Below, piece by piece: positions 1 through 6,342 of a stretch of 7,620 nt of DNA. The position numbers were made by a program, and so were the translations under genes. This DNA is from Bacteroidales bacterium UBA5266 (lineage in GTDB: Bacteria; Bacteroidota; Bacteroidia; Bacteroidales; WCHB1-69): the NCBI GenBank assembly GCA_002411545.1, contig DHTG01000017.1, positions 1 through 7,620 on the forward strand, written 5' to 3'. Positions within the stretch are counted from its first letter, which is position 1; every line of letters starts with the position of its first letter. Below the pieces are notes generated by a model. The model had not been told where the DNA came from. It did not search any database and saw only the letters and a list, made by a program, of their open reading frames with translations.

Positions 1-744
1 TTTATAAATATAAAATGTCGCAAAGCGGGTTTAAAACCTGATTTAGCGGTATTGGTAGTGACTACACAAGCTCTCAAGATGCATGGTGGAGTGGAGGTGA
101 AGGATATTAAACATCCCAATGTCGAAGGTTTGAAAAAGGGATTTGAAAATATGGATAAACATATAGCTAATCTTACATCCTTTGGATTAAATGTTTTGAT
201 AGCTTTCAATAAATATGATTTTGATACAAAGGATGAAATCAATTTATTGAAAAAGCATTGTGAAGACCTGGGTGTAGCATTTGCTGTTAACAATGCTTTT
301 GCCGAAGGCGGAAAAGGAGCAACTGAATTAGCCCATAAAACGGTTGAGATAATAGAAAGAGAAGCAGATAGACCTATTAATTTCACCTATGCCGATACCG
401 ACAGTGTGGATGTGAAAATTGAAAAAATAGCAAAGAATATATATGGAGCGAATAAAGTGGTTTTCTCCGACAAGGCAAAAAAAATGTGTAAAAGAATAGC
501 CGAATTAGGTATAGAAAACTATCCCGTATGTATTGCCAAAACTCAATACTCATTCTCCGACAACGACAAGAGATATGGAGTTCCTAAAGATTTTGAAATA
601 ACCGTAAGTGATATTGTTATCAACAACGGTGCTGAGTTTATTTTAGTCATAGCCGGAAACATTATGCGAATGCCTGGGCTTCCCAAAGAACCACAAGCAC
701 AACATATTGATATTGTTAATGGCAAGATAGTGGGTCTTAGCTAA
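1..744 (+). CDS. fhs: Formate-tetrahydrofolate ligase, C-terminal part (5' end outside window)
   Basis: Joins formate to tetrahydrofolate using ATP, giving 10-formyl-THF for one-carbon metabolism in the cytoplasm. The frame is open from base 1, so the gene begins outside the window and only the last 247 residues are seen; the family is usually about 555 residues. The first visible residues, FINIKCRKAGLKPDLAVLVV, followed by ALKMHGGV, match the conserved FTHFS core block (IKCRxxGLKPDxxVLVATVRALKMHGGV). Further family blocks are NVLIAFNKYDFDT, the region around VCIAKTQYSFSDN, and the near-terminal IAGNIMRMPGLPKEPQAQ followed by GKIVGLS. The TTG at 52 is only an internal Leu codon, because the family similarity continues upstream of it. 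The gene ends 6 bp from the stop codon of the convergent apt gene. Identification is firm; promoter and start are not visible. Confidence 0.95.
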   Translation, partial: FINIKCRKAGLKPDLAVLVVTTQALKMHGGVEVKDIKHPNVEGLKKGFENMDKHIANLTSFGLNVLIAFNKYDFDTKDEINLLKKHCEDLGVAFAVNNAFAEGGKGATELAHKTVEIIEREADRPINFTYADTDSVDVKIEKIAKNIYGANKVVFSDKAKKMCKRIAELGIENYPVCIAKTQYSFSDNDKRYGVPKDFEITVSDIVINNGAEFILVIAGNIMRMPGLPKEPQAQHIDIVNGKIVGLS

Positions 745-750
745 TTTAAG

Positions 751-1323
751 CTACAAGCTCATCAACGAAATAATATTTTCCGAAGGTAATCCGGTATGTT
801 CATGCAAGTATTGTTTTCCTTTAAGAAATTCAATATCCAACATAAATGCAAAGCAAATATTATTTTTTTCGATGGGGGCAATTTTCCCTTCTTTAATTTC
901 TTGCATTAACAAATTAAATACCGCTTCGGCCGTTCCGCCGGTAGCCAATACATCGTCGAAGATAACGATTTTGTCGTTGTAATTCACCAGCGACATGTCT
1001 AAACACAAGCTATCGGTGCCGTATTCCAATTGGTAGTCGATGGTTCGCAAACTGTCGTAGGTGGGTAGCTTTCCTTTTTTTCGTACCGGTACAAATCCGG
1101 CTTCCAGCAGATGGGCTAATATGCCACCCATGATAAAACCGCGGGCCTCTATGGCTAAGACTTTTGAAACAAAGGGCATGACTTCAAGAATCTGATTCGA
1201 CATCTCCGTCGAGGCAGATTGAAGCGCTTTCCAATTTGATAACAGAGGATTTATGTCTTGAAATAAGATTCCTTTTTTGGGGAAATCGGGTAATTGTCGG
1301 ATTAAATTTTTAAATTCTTCCAT
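751..1323 (-). CDS. apt: Adenine phosphoribosyltransferase
   Basis: Purine salvage enzyme in the cytoplasm: adenine + PRPP to AMP + pyrophosphate. The 190 residues are slightly longer than the usual 170-180. The N-terminal block IRQLPDFPKKGILFQDINPLL (about residues 8-28) is the typical APT opening. EARGFIMGG (59-67) is the conserved loop near the purine site. VIFDDVLATGGTAEA (120-134) is the type I PRPP-binding motif with its paired Asp residues. The ATG lies 4 bp after the stop of the ABC ATPase gene (TAA TATC ATG), so apt is probably read on the adaptor/ATPase transcript. No Shine-Dalgarno is visible, as is common in Bacteroidota. A housekeeping salvage gene as the last member of an exporter-like operon is unusual. 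It converges on fhs with almost no spacer and no clear terminator. Function is secure. Confidence 0.95.
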   Translation of the reverse strand: MEEFKNLIRQLPDFPKKGILFQDINPLLSNWKALQSASTEMSNQILEVMPFVSKVLAIEARGFIMGGILAHLLEAGFVPVRKKGKLPTYDSLRTIDYQLEYGTDSLCLDMSLVNYNDKIVIFDDVLATGGTAEAVFNLLMQEIKEGKIAPIEKNNICFAFMLDIEFLKGKQYLHEHTGLPSENIISLMSL

Positions 1324-1327
1324 GATA

Positions 1328-2248
1328 TTACGTATTTTCTTGATTTACTTTCATCAGTTGAATAAAACAATCTTCGGTGTTGGCCTTAATGGGTTGAACA
1401 GACGTATAGGTGATAGCTGAATAGGCTAAGTGTTTTTCTAATAATTCCACATCAGAGGCATTGTTTAATACAATATTCACTTGTTGTCCGGAGGCATACG
1501 CATTGTCGATAAAGGGTTGGTCTTTTAGGGATAGGAGAAGTTGGTGTATTTCTCGGGTATGTACGGCATATAAATAACCTTTAAATTCGGACAAGATTTG
1601 TTCGGGAGTATTTATATTTAAAAGTTTTCCGTTTTGAATCAGTCCTATACGGCTACATAAAGAAGCTTCGTCCATATAGGAAGTCGAAACCAAGACGGTG
1701 ATGTCTTCCTTATTCAAACTTTGTAAGATTTCCCAAAATTCCCGTCTGGAGATAGGGTCTACCCCCGTGGTAGGTTCGTCCAATATTAAAATCCGAGGGC
1801 GGTGTATGAGTGCACAGCATAGGGCTAACTTTTGTTTCATACCCCCCGATAAATTGGCGGCACTTCGATCTTTAAAAGGCTTTAATTGTTCCCATATCGG
1901 ACGTATTAAGGCATAGTTTTTTTCAATGCTTTCGCCGTATAAAGTGGCGAAGAATTCTAAGTTTTCTATGCAACTCAAATCCTTGTATAAGGAGAATTGT
2001 CCGGGAAGATATCCGATGATTTTTCGGATTTGTTTGTAATCCCGTATCAAATCATACCCATGTATAATAGCAGTGCCACTATCGGGATTCAATAAGGTAA
2101 CCAAAATGTTAAATAAAGTTGATTTGCCGGCACCATCCGGACCTATAAGTCCGAAGAGTTCGCCTTTATCAATGTGTAGGTTTATGTTAGTAAGAGCTTG
2201 AACTTTCCCAAATGATTTCGATATGTTTTCGGTTTCAATAATTTTCAT
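1328..2248 (-). CDS. ABC transporter ATP-binding protein, like the N-terminal half of YbhF
   Basis: Cytoplasmic nucleotide-binding subunit of an ABC-2 type exporter, 306 residues from the chosen start. Motifs: Walker A GPDGAGKST (about 36-44), Q-loop GYLPGQFSLYKDL, signature LSGGMKQKLAL, Walker B ILILDEPTTGVDPISRREFWE. The switch segment reads VSTSYMDEA, with Ser where the classical H-loop His sits. GPDGAGKS, GVDPISRRE and STSYxDEA together recall the first ATPase half of E. coli YbhF, which is a fused double ATPase. The last roughly 90 residues form the usual accessory domain of CcmA-like ATPases. Start: an ATG at 2266 is also in frame and would overlap the adaptor gene by 17 bp (adding MKTSIK). 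The ATG at 2248 sits 1 bp after the adaptor stop (TAA G ATG) and gives the usual N-terminus MKIIETENISKSFGK, so I prefer it. apt follows 4 bp downstream. The partner permease and second ATPase expected in such operons are absent here. Confidence 0.9.
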   Translation of the reverse strand: MKIIETENISKSFGKVQALTNINLHIDKGELFGLIGPDGAGKSTLFNILVTLLNPDSGTAIIHGYDLIRDYKQIRKIIGYLPGQFSLYKDLSCIENLEFFATLYGESIEKNYALIRPIWEQLKPFKDRSAANLSGGMKQKLALCCALIHRPRILILDEPTTGVDPISRREFWEILQSLNKEDITVLVSTSYMDEASLCSRIGLIQNGKLLNINTPEQILSEFKGYLYAVHTREIHQLLLSLKDQPFIDNAYASGQQVNIVLNNASDVELLEKHLAYSAITYTSVQPIKANTEDCFIQLMKVNQENT

Positions 2249-2249
2249 C

Positions 2250-3167
2250 TTAATGGATGTTTTCATCGAAAACCACCTCGCCGGGCATACCGATTTTGAT
2301 ATCGCCGTCGTTTTTCACACTGATTTTTACGGCATATACTAAGTTTACTCTTTCGTTTTTGGTTTGTATCATTTTAGGTGTAAATTCCGATTCACTCGAA
2401 ATCCATGTGATGTTGCCTTTGTATGTTTTTAATTCTTTATCTTTTTTGTCTATACGCACTGTGCAATTGCCTCCAAGTTTCAAACTCGACAATTGGTCTT
2501 CGGTAACATACACCTTCAAGATCATTTTCGACACATCGGCAATTTTAAAAATAGGCCGGCCGGTGCTGATAAACTCGTATTGATTGATATATTTTTTTAA
2601 TACCGTTCCATCGATAGGGCTGTGGATTAAGCATTTTTGTATAGCATTCTCCAAAGAGCTTATTTGGTATTCCATGGCATCGATTTGGGATAGTACCCCT
2701 TTGTTTTGTACGTTTAAATTCGAGCGGGTAGCATCCAATTGACTTCTTACGACTTGTATTTCGGTGTTTAAGTCATCCATTTGCTTGTTGGTCGCAGCGT
2801 TGGATTGTAACAGGCTTTCCAAACGTTTTTTTTCATTCATCATACCCGACAATTTTTCTTGCAATGCTTTTAATTGCTTGGGGATATCGGTGCGTTGAGC
2901 ATATGTGCCTTCTATTTGTGCCTTGAGTTGCTGTTTTTGCAGGTGTAATTGTGCGGTATCAATGTATCCTAAGTATTGATTGGCCTTTAAAAGTTGACCT
3001 TCTTCGAGGGTTAATGCCAGGATTTTTCCGTTTCCTTCGGCCGAAACTATAATTTCTTCCGCTTCGAATGAACCGTAAGCATCGGCTTTGCCGTTTCCAT
3101 TTGAACATGAAAACAATAGAAACACAATCAGAAAAGGGAATAGTTTATAGATATTTTGCATCAGCAT
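2250..3167 (-). CDS. HlyD/YbhG-type periplasmic adaptor lipoprotein
   Basis: Membrane-fusion protein that would link an inner-membrane ABC exporter to an outer-membrane channel; 305 residues from the chosen start. Residues 1-20 form a signal peptide with a hydrophobic core (LFPFLIVFLL) and a lipobox L-F-S-C, giving Cys21 as the probable lipid-modified residue. Next comes the first half of a biotinyl-lipoyl domain (EIIVSAEGNGKILALTLEEGQLL), then a long Gln/Leu/Lys-rich coiled coil (about residues 75-185). The second lipoyl half follows (IHSPIDGTVLKKYINQYEFISTGRPIFKIAD), and then a beta-barrel domain (LKVYVTEDQLSSLKLGGNCTVRID). Start: an upstream in-frame ATG at 3200 would place a -7 promoter element inside the coding region and 11 residues before the signal peptide, so ATG 3167 (MLMQN) or ATG 3161 (MQN) fits better. 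First gene of the operon with the ATPase and apt. The substrate cannot be deduced. Confidence 0.9.
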   Translation of the reverse strand: MLMQNIYKLFPFLIVFLLFSCSNGNGKADAYGSFEAEEIIVSAEGNGKILALTLEEGQLLKANQYLGYIDTAQLHLQKQQLKAQIEGTYAQRTDIPKQLKALQEKLSGMMNEKKRLESLLQSNAATNKQMDDLNTEIQVVRSQLDATRSNLNVQNKGVLSQIDAMEYQISSLENAIQKCLIHSPIDGTVLKKYINQYEFISTGRPIFKIADVSKMILKVYVTEDQLSSLKLGGNCTVRIDKKDKELKTYKGNITWISSESEFTPKMIQTKNERVNLVYAVKISVKNDGDIKIGMPGEVVFDENIH

Positions 3168-3189
3168 ATTTTTTATCCTTTTAAGGTTG

Positions 3190-3220
3190 CAAAAATACAT
3201 GAAATTTTATTACCTACCAA
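3190..3220 (-). promoter_or_regulatory. Candidate Bacteroidota-type promoter for the adaptor-ATPase-apt operon
   Basis: Read on the minus strand, TATTTTTG (3197 down to 3190) is an exact match to the Bacteroidota -7 consensus TAnnTTTG. A TTG (3220 down to 3218) lies 20 nt upstream as a partial -33 element. Transcription would begin near 3183, leaving a leader of about 16 nt before ATG 3167. This placement argues against the longer start at 3200. It is a consensus match only. Confidence 0.55.
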
Positions 3221-3316
3221 TGAATTGTATAAGAAAAAAACAATAAAAACTAATACTGTCAAACGACAAGGACGAACTAAAGTATGTGTAGTATATATAA
3301 ATGCAAATGCTTATCT

Positions 3317-3349
3317 TTTGTTTTTCGATGTAAATTTTTACTACTTTTG
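3317..3349 (+). promoter_or_regulatory. Candidate Bacteroidota-type promoter for mtaB
   Basis: TTTG (3317-3320) and TACTTTTG (3342-3349) match the Bacteroidota -33 TTTG and -7 TAnnTTTG elements, with 21 nt between them, within the normal range. Transcription would begin near 3356, about 48 nt before the chosen mtaB start. The site lies inside the longer version of the mtaB reading frame (from 3284), so if it is real that longer start cannot be used. Together with the minus-strand promoter at 3190-3220 it forms a divergent pair. Confidence 0.6.
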
Positions 3350-3403
3350 CAAACACCTTTTTGTAAAGGCAAATCATTGTATTACATCATATCACAAAAC
3401 AAA

Positions 3404-4693
3404 TTGAATAAAATTGCCATAAAAACCTTAGGTTGCAAGCTGAATTTTACAGAGAGTGCTCACATCGAACGTATGCTCAGGCAGCAAGCTTGTGAAATTG
3501 TTCCTTTTGAAAAGGAAGCAGATGCCTATATTATCAATAGCTGTGCTGTGACGGAACAGGCTGAGAAAAAGTGTGCCTACTATATACATCATATTAAACA
3601 TCACTATCCTGAGGCTAAAATTGCCTTGATAGGATGCTTTTCTGCTTTGCGAAAAGAGGAGTTAAAAGAACGTTTTGAAATAGATTTGGTATTGGGAAGC
3701 AATAATAAATATGAACTTGTTCATTTGCTCCCTTCGCTTTTGTCTACTGAAGAATCCCAACATCCTATTTCACCCGATGACAAAAGCATTTTTAAGGATG
3801 CTTATTCCTTGCATGAACGGAGTCGTTCCTTTTTGAAAATTCAAGACGGATGTAATTATTATTGTACGTATTGTACCATACCTTATGCGCGTGGGCATAG
3901 TCGCAGCGATAGCATTCCGCATGTAATAGCAAATGCTACACATATTGTAGCTAATGGTATTAAAGAGATTATATTATCGGGGGTTAACATAGGCGATTTC
4001 AAGAGTCCGGAAGGAGGAGATTTTTATGAGCTCTTGCAAGCCTTGGAAAAGGTAGAAGGCTTGGAACGCATCCGTATTTCTTCGATAGAACCTAATTTAC
4101 TGACCCATGAAATCATTCGCTTGGTGGCAGCATCTAAAACATTATTGCCTCATTTTCATATTCCTTTACAATCCGGTTCCGATAAGATTTTAAAACAGAT
4201 GAAACGTCGTTACGAACGGAGTTTGTTTGCAGAAAAAATACATTTTATCAAACAACAGATGCCCCATGCATGCATAGCCGTGGATGTGATTGCCGGTTTT
4301 CCGGGTGAAACGGAAGAAGACTTTCGCGATGCCTATAATTTTATAGATAGCTTACCAATAAGCTACTTGCATGTATTTCCCTATTCCCGTCGTTCGGGAA
4401 CGCCGGCCTATGATATGCCCGGCCAATTATCCCGTAGGGAAAAAAGTAACAGAACCAAAACCTTGATTGAGTTGTCCGATAAAAAGAAACTGATTTTTTA
4501 TAAAGAAAATCTTCACAGCATTCAAAAAGTCTTAATAGAATCGACCGATAAAGATGGATACGATGTGGGATTCACGGGAAATTATATTCGTGTAAAAACC
4601 CATCATCTCCCGGAAAATATCCACAGCATCCAAACTCTTGTACTAACAGCCATCGAAAAGGATGGAATTGTCATTGCCGAAAGGGTGGAATAA
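3404..4693 (+). CDS. mtaB: tRNA t6A37 2-methylthiotransferase (radical SAM)
   Basis: Adds the 2-methylthio group to N6-threonylcarbamoyladenosine-37 of tRNA, giving ms2t6A; cytoplasmic, with two 4Fe-4S clusters. From the TTG at 3404 the protein has 429 residues, normal for MtaB. The N-terminal methylthiotransferase domain begins IAIKTLGCKLNF and has the three expected ligands: Cys11, Cys47 (NSCAVT) and Cys78 (IGCFS). The radical-SAM motif CNYYCTYC supplies Cys150, Cys154 and Cys157, followed by TIPYARGHSRS. Later blocks are HIPLQSGSDKILKQMKRRY and VIAGFPGETEEDF, with a C-terminal TRAM-like domain over about the last 60 residues. Start: the frame is open from an ATG at 3284, but those 40 extra residues are Cys/Phe-rich, unlike the family, and contain the promoter at 3317-3349. 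The only start-type codons after that promoter are TTG 3377 and TTG 3404; the latter begins exactly where family similarity does. GCKLN favours MtaB over MiaB or RimO. Confidence 0.93.
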   Translation: MNKIAIKTLGCKLNFTESAHIERMLRQQACEIVPFEKEADAYIINSCAVTEQAEKKCAYYIHHIKHHYPEAKIALIGCFSALRKEELKERFEIDLVLGSNNKYELVHLLPSLLSTEESQHPISPDDKSIFKDAYSLHERSRSFLKIQDGCNYYCTYCTIPYARGHSRSDSIPHVIANATHIVANGIKEIILSGVNIGDFKSPEGGDFYELLQALEKVEGLERIRISSIEPNLLTHEIIRLVAASKTLLPHFHIPLQSGSDKILKQMKRRYERSLFAEKIHFIKQQMPHACIAVDVIAGFPGETEEDFRDAYNFIDSLPISYLHVFPYSRRSGTPAYDMPGQLSRREKSNRTKTLIELSDKKKLIFYKENLHSIQKVLIESTDKDGYDVGFTGNYIRVKTHHLPENIHSIQTLVLTAIEKDGIVIAERVE

Positions 4694-4738
4694 AGAAATA
4701 TATCAGTGTTTCGAATGGTTGATTTTTATGTGAAAGTG

Positions 4739-4756
4739 ATTTTTTTACAAAAAAAT
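4739..4756. repeat. Perfect A/T inverted repeat between convergent genes
   Basis: ATTTTTTT, then AC, then AAAAAAAT: a perfect 8-bp inverted repeat with a 2-nt loop, 45 bp after the mtaB stop. It holds no G-C pair, so an RNA hairpin would be weak. It may still contribute to ending mtaB transcription, or may simply be low-complexity intergenic DNA. Confidence 0.35.
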
Positions 4757-4781
4757 TAAATGAAAAGTAAAAAATGAAAAC

Positions 4782-4802
4782 AAAAAAATCGCTACGATCT
4801 TT
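4782..4802 (-). terminator. Weak candidate intrinsic terminator for the ABC-2 operon
   Basis: On the minus strand AAAGATCG, loop TAG, CGATTTTT can pair over 8 bp with one G-U pair, and a run of seven T (4788 down to 4782) forms the end of the stem and the U-tract. It begins just after the permease stop at 4806. The pairing is nearly symmetrical, so it could also act on mtaB transcripts from the other side. Only two G-C pairs hold it together, so the call is modest. Confidence 0.4.
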
Positions 4803-4805
4803 ATT

Positions 4806-5573
4806 TTATACCCGTTTTTTATATACTCTCATTGCAAAGATATAAGCCACGATCATAATACCGACACACCATGCAAGTGCAATCCATATATCATTGCCTG
4901 CCGGCTGGTTTGAAAGTAGTGCGCGAATGGTTTCTACTATCGAGGTTACTGGTTGGTTTTCGGCAAAGATGCGAACCGGTCCCGGCATGGACTCGGTAGG
5001 CACAAAGGCTGAGCTAATAAACGGTAGGAAGATAATGGGATAGGAAAAGGCGCTTGCACCGTCTACCGATTTTGCAGACAGTCCGGCAATCACCGCAATC
5101 CAGGTCAAGGCTAATGTAAAAAGCGAAAGTATACAGGCCACAGAAAGCCATGACAGTATACCCGCCGACGAGCGAAATCCTATAATTACTGCTACTAAAA
5201 TGATGATTATAACTGAAATAGCATTAGAAACCAGCGAGGTCAGCACGTGACCCCACAGTACAGTGGAACGTGCAATCGGCATGCTGTGAAATCGCTCTAA
5301 TATACCCCGCTGCATATCGATAAACAGGCGGTAAGCCGTATAGGATATGCCGGTTGCTATGGCAATAAGAAGTATACCAGGCAAAAGGTAATTCACATAG
5401 TTATCCGTGCTGGTTTGGATTGCTCCGCCGAACACATAGACGAATAACAGCATAAACACAATCGGCATGATGGTAACCGTGATAATGGTGTCCATACTGC
5501 GAAGAATATGGCGCATGGAACGTCCAAGCATAACACCCATATCTCTAAAAAAATAGTTCTTTATTGTTTCCAT
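4806..5573 (-). CDS. ABC-2 type transporter permease (DrrB-like)
   Basis: Inner-membrane subunit of an ABC-2 exporter, 255 residues, a normal length for the DrrB group. A short cytoplasmic N-terminus (FFRDMGVMLGRSMRHILRS) leads to about six hydrophobic segments, near residues 30-52, 62-84, 108-134, 140-165, 172-190 and 228-248. The loop RLFIDMQRGILERFHSMPIARSTVLWGH is the family's conserved cytoplasmic segment (E-R-x-x-x-M-P-I-x-R). Its ATG directly follows the ATPase stop (TAA ATG, no gap) and is preceded by a strong AGGAGG, so it is translated with the ATPase. The two would form a homodimeric-type efflux pump with unknown cargo; DrrAB relatives export antibiotics, peptides or lipids. Convergent with mtaB across 112 bp. 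The pump may be inactive if the frameshift in its ATPase is real. Confidence 0.9.
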   Translation of the reverse strand: METIKNYFFRDMGVMLGRSMRHILRSMDTIITVTIMPIVFMLLFVYVFGGAIQTSTDNYVNYLLPGILLIAIATGISYTAYRLFIDMQRGILERFHSMPIARSTVLWGHVLTSLVSNAISVIIIILVAVIIGFRSSAGILSWLSVACILSLFTLALTWIAVIAGLSAKSVDGASAFSYPIIFLPFISSAFVPTESMPGPVRIFAENQPVTSIVETIRALLSNQPAGNDIWIALAWCVGIMIVAYIFAMRVYKKRV

Positions 5574-6342
5574 TTATTTTTCCTCCTTTTTACCAACAAT
5601 TGCAAGAAATATTTCCTCCAATGTCGGTTGTTTTTCAATATATTCCACTTTTGCGGGCGGGAACAGCTTTTTTAGTTCCCCGAGCGTACCGCTCACGATA
5701 ATCTTACCCTTATGAAGAATAGCAATTCTATCGGCGAGCTGTTCAGCTTCCTCCAAATACTGGGTGGTCAGGAACACCGTCGTGCCGTTACCGGCAAGCT
5801 CTTTAACAATCTTCCAAACCTCAATACGAGCCTCTGGATCAAGTCCGGTAGTCGGCTCGTCGAGAAAAATGAGTTGCGGTTTTCCCACAAGGCTCATGGC
5901 GATGTCAAGTCTGCGGTGCATACCCCCCCGAATAAGTAGACACCCTGCGGTCGGCCGCATCGGTCAACCCGAAGCGTTTAAGCAAATCGTCTACGACCTG
6001 ATACGGATTGCTAAGATGTCGCAGCTTGGCAATCATCACAATATTTTCCCGTCCGGTCAACACCTCGTCTACGGCTGCAAATTGCCCTGTCAGACTGATC
6101 GATTGCCGTACATTGCCGGGTTTTAACAAAACGTCGAATCCGTTTACCGTTACGTTTCCACTGTCTTGTTTCAGCAGCGTGCTAAGGATTTTGACAATCG
6201 TTGTCTTGCCTGCCCCGTTGGAGCCGAGCAGGGCGAAAATACTGCCTGCTTTTACATCAAAATCTACGCCTGTCAACACAGTTATGTTTTTATAGGATTT
6301 TTTGAGTCCTTGTACCGATATAGCAATTTCATTTGGTGTCAT
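5574..6342 (-). pseudogene. DrrA-type ABC transporter ATPase, frameshifted in the signature motif
   Basis: Energy-coupling subunit for the adjacent permease. As written, the gene gives two overlapping pieces. The first (6342 down to 5905, 145 residues) has Walker A GSNGAGKTT (40-48) and Q-loop SLTGQFAAVDE, then reads YSGGYAPQT and stops. The second, in another frame down to 5574, has [10 protein letters not shown], Walker [16 protein letters not shown] and the switch [14 protein letters not shown]. The frames meet at seven G (5929 down to 5923). With six G the codons read [10 protein letters not shown], the normal signature, and the protein is 255 residues, the usual length. Gln in place of the H-loop His is common in DrrA proteins. 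The 60 bases at 5941-6000 contain 36 G/C, against 19 for 121-180 in fhs. The start ATG overlaps the stop of the upstream regulator gene by one base and has AGGAGG 9 nt upstream. It may be a true mutation, a phase-variable run or a sequencing error. Confidence 0.9.
5582..5587 (-). promoter_or_regulatory. Strong Shine-Dalgarno for the permease gene
   Basis: On the minus strand AGGAGG lies 8 nt before the permease ATG, within AAAAAGGAGGAAAAATAAATG. It sits inside the last codons of the ATPase gene, which suits translational coupling. Bacteroidota genes, including those at 744-4693 here, mostly lack such a site, so it hints at a Firmicutes source. Confidence 0.8.

Noticed and set aside
2249..2266. 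ATPase start at ATG 2266 (six extra residues)
   Set aside because: It is possible, but it overlaps the adaptor gene by 17 bp and the extra residues are not part of the usual N-terminus; ATG 2248 directly after the adaptor stop is the simpler choice.
3284..3403. A 40-residue N-terminal extension of MtaB from ATG 3284
   Set aside because: It is Cys/Phe-rich and unlike the family, and it contains a good -33/-7 promoter; family similarity starts at 3404.
4739..4756. Strong mtaB terminator
   Set aside because: The inverted repeat has only A-T pairs and a 2-nt loop, so it is kept as a low-confidence repeat rather than called a terminator.
5905..5960. Two separate overlapping ATPase genes instead of one frameshifted gene
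   Set aside because: The first piece has Walker A but no signature or Walker B, the second only the remainder; removing one G joins them into a normal-length protein, so independent genes are unlikely.
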